Assembly (NCBI GenBank): GCA_947646735.1 | Contig: CANTFK010000298.1 | Coordinates: 44,588 to 108,587 of the forward strand | From: Peronospora farinosa | Lineage: Eukaryota; Oomycota; Peronosporomycetes; Peronosporales; Peronosporaceae | Direction of reading: 5' to 3' | Length of the DNA stretch: 64,000 bases | Shown here: in pieces, positions 58,601-64,000 of the stretch | Numbering within the stretch: position 1 is the stretch's first letter | How the letters are laid out: each line of letters opens with the position of its first letter | Notes under the pieces: generated by a model | What the model was told of the DNA's origin: nothing | Databases searched by the model: none | The model's input: the letters and a program-made list of their open reading frames with translations, nothing else | Position numbers and translations under genes: made by a program

Positions 58601-59020
58601 TCATTGGGATTTTCGAGTAAGGGAGAAGGAAATGAGTCCAGAACGGGCCAGTCGTGGCAACCTCAGATCGGGTAGGTGACTGAGAAATGGAGAGTTCAGG
58701 AGAAACCGCTGCCTGACAAGCGTGTTTGGCAGGGAGTGCACTTGGGTCAGAAATTTCTTGGTGACGTTTTGTTTAGGGAGATATGCTTCAAATGAAACAC
58801 TAGGAGATGTAGATGAAGATTTCGATCCCACGCCCGAAACAAAATTGGTGAGACGGGTGAGGAGAGAGTCTCGAGACAGGATGGCCTGATTGCGCTCGTT
58901 TTCTTGATCCATCAATTTCTGCGCGAGCTGATCACGTTCGGCCTGAATTAGTTTGTTGCAGGTAGGAGCTTCAACGTTTAGAAAACTACCGCACGAAGCG
59001 CATAAGAGAAGTAATCCAAT
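58601..59020 (-). pseudogene. Gag fragment of element E, copy 2
   Basis: Minus-strand frame with LLLLCASCGSFLNVEAPTCN, then QENERNQAILSRDSLLTRL; unlike copy 1 it runs through to 58,601 because a 4-bp difference near 58,772 restores the frame. It still has no downstream pol. Confidence 0.5.
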
Positions 59021-59049
59021 ACTGGCTTTTTTCTCTACGGCTCAAGATA

Positions 59050-59420
59050 AGAGCTGGTTTAATTTATGCATTAAGATCTATAGGAATGAACCTACCCAAA
59101 GTACCCTACACTAGATTTGACCACTATAATCGTAAACATAATAGTCATTATACTATGCAGGGTTCTTTAATGGATGACGTGTCATCCAAACATCTGTGTA
59201 TGATGTATCTAGTATGGCGATATCGGTTATCAAGTCCAAGCCGATATAGTAAGGTATTACCGATACCGTGCTTCAATGCTCATACTTGGTACCTCCTCAA
59301 ATGAAAGTATAAGAAATACAATGTTTATAACTACGTATGTAATGGGGTTACACGACGGCGAATAGATACGTTTAATGTATATATTTATTGTCGTGTAACC
59401 CCGATACACCGACCGTAAAA
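59050..59420 (-). mobile_element. LTR fragment of element E, copy 2
   Basis: Copy of 28,372-28,740. The loop of the first hairpin differs at several positions, while both 13-bp arms are unchanged. Confidence 0.65.
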
Positions 59421-59827
59421 AAGCTTTACGGTGTCCACGTTGATGAATTGCTCTTCAGACATCTTATGGTCTGACCAAAGGTTGTGTAGGCCCTTGTAAG
59501 TCATCTCTTTAGCAAATTTTTAGAATACCATCATCTTGCGACAAAATGTCACAGTAGGGTTAGGTGGCGTCATCTTTTCCACCAAATGACCACATCCATT
59601 TCCAAAATCTTTTTCAACTGGAATGAACTTAGAAGCAGGTGGTCGCTCAACTCGTTCGTATTGTATTGAGTGATGCAGGCTGAGCTGACTAATTTGTGGT
59701 TGACTCGCTAAGCTTGAGAAAAGTTTCCGAGACTATTATAGAGAGCTACGTGAACTTAGATGTAAGTTTAAGAAACGTGTTGAACAGGTTTTAATCGACC
59801 TACTATGCCAAAGTAAATTCCAGTTTC

Positions 59828-62215
59828 TTACTCAAGACGTGGTCTCTTTGTCGGAATCATGACCTTTGATCCCTTGTAGACATCGCTTAGATTTGCCATT
59901 TCTTCTGCATATCGCACCAAATTCGCCTGGGAGTCCTCGTACCACTTACGTGTTTTAGTAATTATCACAACTGCGTCTTCATGTTCGCTTACGGATGCTT
60001 TGGCAACGTATGAAGACTCACGAATACGTTCATCATTGCAGGTAGTAGCTAATTCCTTCGCCGTGCGAAGGTTCATAAAGTTTTGATCACTTCTCTCCCC
60101 TTTCAGTGTCATCGATTGCTGAGGACCACGTAAAAACTCCGTGATCTCTTTGCGCTCGGAAAACCCCGCGTACGGCATCTCCCATGAAAAAGTCTTGCTC
60201 AACTTATCTAATTTATGAATTTCGCCTTTCAACCACTCCACACGTTTTGCAGCAATCTTCGACAGCAAAGCAAACTGCTCGCTCGTTGGATCGAAGTCGC
60301 TGCCATGCTGTACTAACACGTTGCCGAATGGACCAAGCTCACTTGGCTCCATTTTATCAAGCTTACTTATCACCATATCGAAAGACTGGGAGTCACCAAG
60401 GCAGATAGCATGTTTCCACAAAACTTCAGCTGCTGTGGAAGAATGCAAGATCGTTTTCTCTTTTTCGATTTTTTTCAAAGCTTTAGCGAGCAGAGCCTGC
60501 CGAGGTACTCCATCATTTAAACCAGCAGCCACTCGTAACAGCAGTTCCACAGCCGAGTCCCCGGGCTTTTCACCGTAACCCCAGTAAGGTGATTGGGTAC
60601 CCAGAATATCCAACAATGCTTCACCAACGTCATCCCATGAAAAAGTGCTGGCAATCTTGATAAATGCTGGGATCAGCGATGCGTTTTCGTTTTGCTTCCC
60701 CAATCTGGGACAATACTTGCTAAGGAACAACTTTGTCAATTCTGGATCTCCAACATCCACTAGTAAATTCAGAAAGGACCGGCAAAATCTGACAGAAGCC
60801 ATCGCACCACGTCGCCCTCGATCTTCTACGCCCCAACCAAATTTTGAACTAGCCGCATCCAAAAATGTGCGAAGTGCCGCAGCGCTAACTGGTTTGCGAG
60901 ATGCCAAATCTTCAATGGCGTGCTCAGCAGACGTAAAGTTTAGCATATTTTCCTCATGTCTGACGGCAGGCCACGCAAAAATTGCAAATCTAGAATATTT
61001 TGTGCTCTTGATCGGGCCCTCGTTACCCGTGAAGTCTATATCTTCCGATCTAGTAAAAGAATCCCATAGCCAGTAAAACGTTTCACCTCCAGGATTCAGA
61101 AAGTTAAATTTAAGCATTTTACCACCCTCTTCGTCCTTCCAGCGTCCAAGATCTTCCCCGCTAGTGGTATACCAGTGAAATGCTTGTTTTCGCCCCCAGC
61201 ATGAAGAGTCGGATAAGCTTATATCAAGCTTTAACGACAATTTCGCAATGAAGAATCGAAGTTTCTTATCGTCGGACACTCGGGAATTTGCAACTTCAAG
61301 GGCTTGGAATCTGGCCCTATCGATTCCTTTGAGAGCTGCGCAACCCAAATCTCCAATGCTTTTTTTCGTGTAATGGTGGGATAATAACAATGCAAATGAT
61401 TCGTTTTCCATTTGACTGATAGCAACGCTAAGGGCGTCCGGGACGGTCCATGTCGGGTCTTTCCGTAGGTGATGCATCGTTGCCGGGAGACAAATCGAGT
61501 ACACCATAGCCAAGCGGAATCCCTTCGTAACTTCTTCTAAATTATGCTCTGCATCAGCATAATGCACAGCAAAGTGAGGCAAATAAGCCGCAGTGCCATC
61601 GGCCTTGCCAAAGTCGTGGTGTTGCACTACTTTTCCATTTCGATCAACCTCTAAGTCACCTCCTTCATGTATGCTTGGTGGCTGAACGACTAACGTTGCA
61701 ATCATGCCGTCCTCTTTCTCGGTATCACGGTGACTGCGAAAGTGACCACCCTCTCCGTATACAAGCACCTTGTACAATTTGCACTGCAGTGGAATTCCTT
61801 CGTACCCCAAGCGATTTGCTATGATTTCAGTCAACTTATCAAGTCCTTTCTCCCAAGAACGGTTTTTTGTCTCGACTTGATCCGGTTGAAGCTGCCAACT
61901 CTTCCGGACGTACTCATTAATCCTAGTTTCCATGTTGTGTCCGTACGGAGACTTTTCACATTTTGCAATCAGCTTCTTCGCTTCCTCTTCAACAAGCGGA
62001 AAAGAGATCATTCCCAGAGAGTCTACAAATAGTCCTGGATCAACCGGCAGAGTGTCAGCTTGACCACCGAACGAATACTCTCCAGCGTTTTCGTCTGCCA
62101 AACCTACAAGTTCGCTAATTTTGACACACACTTCTCCCTTTGGCACGGGTACATCATCAGGTTCACCTTCTCCTCCAAACGGCCACTTGTCCTCCCAATA
62201 TTCTGCTTCAAACAT
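59828..62215 (-). CDS. 2-oxoglutarate/Fe(II)-dependent oxygenase, 795 aa, intact copy
   Basis: A single open frame from the ATG at 62215 to 59828. Residues about 140-245 form a prolyl-4-hydroxylase-like 2OG-Fe(II) oxygenase domain: VYGEGGHFRSHRDTEKEDGM has the iron ligands His162 and Asp164, AEHNLEEVTKGFRLAMVYSI has the distal His224 and a 2-oxoglutarate-binding Arg234. These enzymes use O2 and 2-oxoglutarate to hydroxylate proteins or small substrates; the substrate here is unknown. The N-terminal 140 residues are acidic. The C-terminal ~550 residues are largely helical-looking, without a recognised domain; a Lys/Glu-rich stretch lies near the end (KRVEWLKGEIHKLDKLS). No signal peptide or membrane segment is visible, so it is probably cytosolic or nuclear. 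It sits alone among retroelements; the duplicate at 29,150-31,536 is a pseudogene. Confidence 0.88.
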   Translation of the reverse strand: MFEAEYWEDKWPFGGEGEPDDVPVPKGEVCVKISELVGLADENAGEYSFGGQADTLPVDPGLFVDSLGMISFPLVEEEAKKLIAKCEKSPYGHNMETRINEYVRKSWQLQPDQVETKNRSWEKGLDKLTEIIANRLGYEGIPLQCKLYKVLVYGEGGHFRSHRDTEKEDGMIATLVVQPPSIHEGGDLEVDRNGKVVQHHDFGKADGTAAYLPHFAVHYADAEHNLEEVTKGFRLAMVYSICLPATMHHLRKDPTWTVPDALSVAISQMENESFALLLSHHYTKKSIGDLGCAALKGIDRARFQALEVANSRVSDDKKLRFFIAKLSLKLDISLSDSSCWGRKQAFHWYTTSGEDLGRWKDEEGGKMLKFNFLNPGGETFYWLWDSFTRSEDIDFTGNEGPIKSTKYSRFAIFAWPAVRHEENMLNFTSAEHAIEDLASRKPVSAAALRTFLDAASSKFGWGVEDRGRRGAMASVRFCRSFLNLLVDVGDPELTKLFLSKYCPRLGKQNENASLIPAFIKIASTFSWDDVGEALLDILGTQSPYWGYGEKPGDSAVELLLRVAAGLNDGVPRQALLAKALKKIEKEKTILHSSTAAEVLWKHAICLGDSQSFDMVISKLDKMEPSELGPFGNVLVQHGSDFDPTSEQFALLSKIAAKRVEWLKGEIHKLDKLSKTFSWEMPYAGFSERKEITEFLRGPQQSMTLKGERSDQNFMNLRTAKELATTCNDERIRESSYVAKASVSEHEDAVVIITKTRKWYEDSQANLVRYAEEMANLSDVYKGSKVMIPTKRPRLE

Positions 62216-62871
62216 CGACGCTGAGCGCTTAGTATTAATCGAGCAAAATCCCAACTGAGCAGTAAGTCATTGTTTGTACTTGCGTTCGACTGGTGCAGTC
62301 AACGATTATACAAATCGATAAATTGAATAAATGGAAAGATAATGTTTTAACGACTGATAGAGAAATTTTTAGAAGCACTCAGTGGACTTGAATGGACCAT
62401 TAATGATGGTTGTCGACAACGAGGCGTCAATGATTTATTGCTGCAGAAATTTTAAAAAAGAAATTTAGTCTACTTCGTCCCAACTTTTTTGTAGAAAAGA
62501 ACACTTCATTAAAGTTCTTTAGTCTACTTCGTCCCAAGAAGAAAAAATCACTCTTTTCAATTCTTTTCTTCAGCATTCTGCCATATCAAACTTGCGCAGC
62601 GTTGACACTCCTTGGGGGAAAACAAACACTCGGATGTTCGTACTTGGCACTCAGTACATCAAGCGCCAGGCCGATTTCATGCGGACAGATTACTGAGTAC
62701 GCGCTCAAATCGGCCTTAGCACTCGATTATTCTAACATCGTGGCCAAGTTGTACAATGCGGTTCGTCAGCGAACGCAGGTCACTTGTTAACTCATCGATG
62801 GCTACCCACAAGGTTACATCTGACGGTGTGCTGCGACTAAACTTTGTGAATTACAAGGTAACGAGGTCCCC
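62216..62871. other. Upstream region of the intact oxygenase
   Basis: Copy of 31,537-32,192 with very few differences. Contains the presumed promoter and the twice-repeated TAGTCTACTTCGTCCCAA motif. Confidence 0.4.
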
Positions 62872-63069
62872 ATGTTTTTTAATACGCAGATTGTGATCGT
62901 ACTACACAAGCTTTTACACTTGTTAGGTGCAGGATTAGCGACTTTAGGATTGATTGGTGCTGGTGGTAACATTTCTAGCTCTATAATTATGGTATTTCGA
63001 AAAAACCCTTCTTTACAAGAAAAATTAAATGAGTACCGCATTTTTAATGTAAAACTCATGGAAAGTTAA
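62872..63069 (+). pseudogene. atp9-like mitochondrial fragment, copy 2
   Basis: Same as 32,193-32,399 but lacking 9 bp in the glycine-rich first helix (GLIGAGGNISSS). Non-functional. Confidence 0.75.
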
Positions 63070-63134
63070 AAAACATATCAGCAAAAATATTAACCAATTC
63101 AGTTCTTGGTATGTCGTGTCTTTTTGTGACATTT

Positions 63135-63450
63135 CATATGCTAAGTGTGGATGACACTTTAAAAAAGCTGCCACGTCTACTTAGCACACGCCTTTTAAGC
63201 ACGCAAGGAAGCGATTAGATGCGCATCTTGCGAGCTTACATATATTCAAGCTCGCTTAATGACATAACAGACTGACGTCATTTGATGACGCCTAGTTCAA
63301 GCTGGGCGACCAATGTGAATACATTTACATACGCATAGGTGTGTCTTATGATGTGTCTTACCCAAGCGACAGGTCTTAAGTACTTACGTACCTTTTTAGA
63401 CCTGCCCGTTGAGTATCGCCTGCTTAACGGGTGCGTGTAACTTTTAGTTT
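63135..63450. mobile_element. Hairpin-rich LTR-like segment, copy 2
   Basis: Copy of 32,455-32,770 with the hairpin arms kept (GCGAGCTT...AAGCTCGC; CCCGTT...AACGGG). Confidence 0.45.
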
Positions 63451-63735
63451 TACTAGTTAGAGCAGATACAAAAATTGCTTGTGCCTTCAGATATAAAAAC
63501 ATTGCTGGTAATGCCGGCATAAATGTTTTCTACAATTCGTGTCGGTGGTCTCAAATGCAAGAGATGAAGCCAGCTTTTTGTGCATCTGGTCAAACCTTTC
63601 TCACATTTCTCATACTGTTAGAATCTCGCCAGAGGGAGTCGGTGTTTGCGTCAACTACACTTTTGGTTTGCCAGTAGTATTAGCAAGCGACGTAACAACA
63701 TATAACTGGATTCGACGTATACGATATGGAAGTGG

Positions 63736-64000
63736 TGTAGCAGGGTCACACGACGTTGAATTATATAATTATTCAGCTCATATCACGATTAAATAATTGG
63801 ATCATATTGCATAAAGTGTATTATTGATCCTCTCCTTATGGAGATATATTGTAACAGGGCATCTAGTTACACGTAAACATTAAGTAATATACTTAATGTT
63901 TCATTCAAAGTATCCATGATTACTTTTGACCTGTCACTTGGGTGCGATACACAAACGTGATCCACCCTCGTGAATGTGATATCCATTTATGGATTCACAT
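63736..64000 (+). mobile_element. Start of the element C LTR, copy 2 (cut by window end)
   Basis: Begins TGTAGCAGGG and follows 33,062-33,319 with small differences up to the last base of the window, so the duplication continues outside. Confidence 0.8.

Larger units (their letters stand above)
43124..64000 (+). repeat. Long direct duplication, copy 2 (cut by window end)
   Basis: Matches 12,398-33,319 in the same direction. Differences: extra indels in the element A/D part (44.7-46.1 kb), one 23-bp unit fewer at 47.9 kb, about 32 bp fewer in the minisatellite at 50.3-50.9 kb, a 9-bp loss in the atp9-like fragment, and an intact oxygenase. Confidence 0.95.

Noticed and set aside
1..64000. RXLR or Crinkler effector genes
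   Set aside because: I looked for a signal peptide followed by RXLR or LFLAK-type motifs and found no convincing case.
1..64000. tRNA, rRNA or telomeric repeats
   Set aside because: No cloverleaf, rRNA segment or TTTAGGG-type array was recognised by eye; a dedicated tRNA search would be needed to exclude a single tRNA gene.

Overview
The window looks like nuclear DNA of an oomycete, probably a Peronosporales species (Phytophthora or downy mildew type). The evidence is a 7TM receptor fused to a nucleotide cyclase, short GT-AG introns of about 50-80 nt, a nucleus-encoded mitochondrial-type MetRS, and several Ty3/Gypsy families of the kind common in oomycetes. The assignment is an inference; no species marker was recognised.

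Layout. (1) 1-11.2 kb is gene-dense and unique: a 7TM-cyclase running off the left edge (minus), a complete multi-exon telomerase reverse transcriptase (minus), a two-exon alpha/beta hydrolase with a peroxisomal-type C-terminus (minus), an intronless mitochondrial Fe/Mn superoxide dismutase (plus) and a five-exon methionyl-tRNA synthetase (minus). (2) 11.2-64 kb is retrotransposon-rich with almost no host genes: nested, decayed Ty3/Gypsy elements called A, B1, B2, C, D and E here, LTR fragments, a mitochondrial atp9-like fragment, and one host-type gene, a 2-oxoglutarate/Fe(II) oxygenase of 795 aa.

The main structural fact of the right part is a head-to-tail duplication. About 12.40-33.32 kb recurs at about 43.12-64.00 kb in the same orientation with a period of about 30.7 kb; the second copy is cut by the window edge. 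The junction lies inside the reverse transcriptase of a Gypsy element, exactly at a run of 18 G. The second copy carries an intact oxygenase gene; the first copy of that gene is frameshifted between two iron ligands. The pattern fits unequal recombination between two copies of one Gypsy element, or an assembly join of two haplotypes.

Other points of interest: the cyclase domain keeps both metal-binding Asp but lacks the Lys/Asn/Arg positions, so it looks like one half of a two-domain cyclase; element B2 has a second, separate RNase H; B1/B2 carry GATC-rich tandem arrays upstream of their leaders; and several LTRs are built almost wholly of consecutive short hairpins. No element here has a complete undamaged gag-pol, so the retroelements appear non-autonomous. 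No tRNA or rRNA gene and no convincing RXLR/Crinkler effector was recognised. Nothing here is proven to be a new system; the hairpin-string LTRs and the receptor-cyclase are the best candidates.
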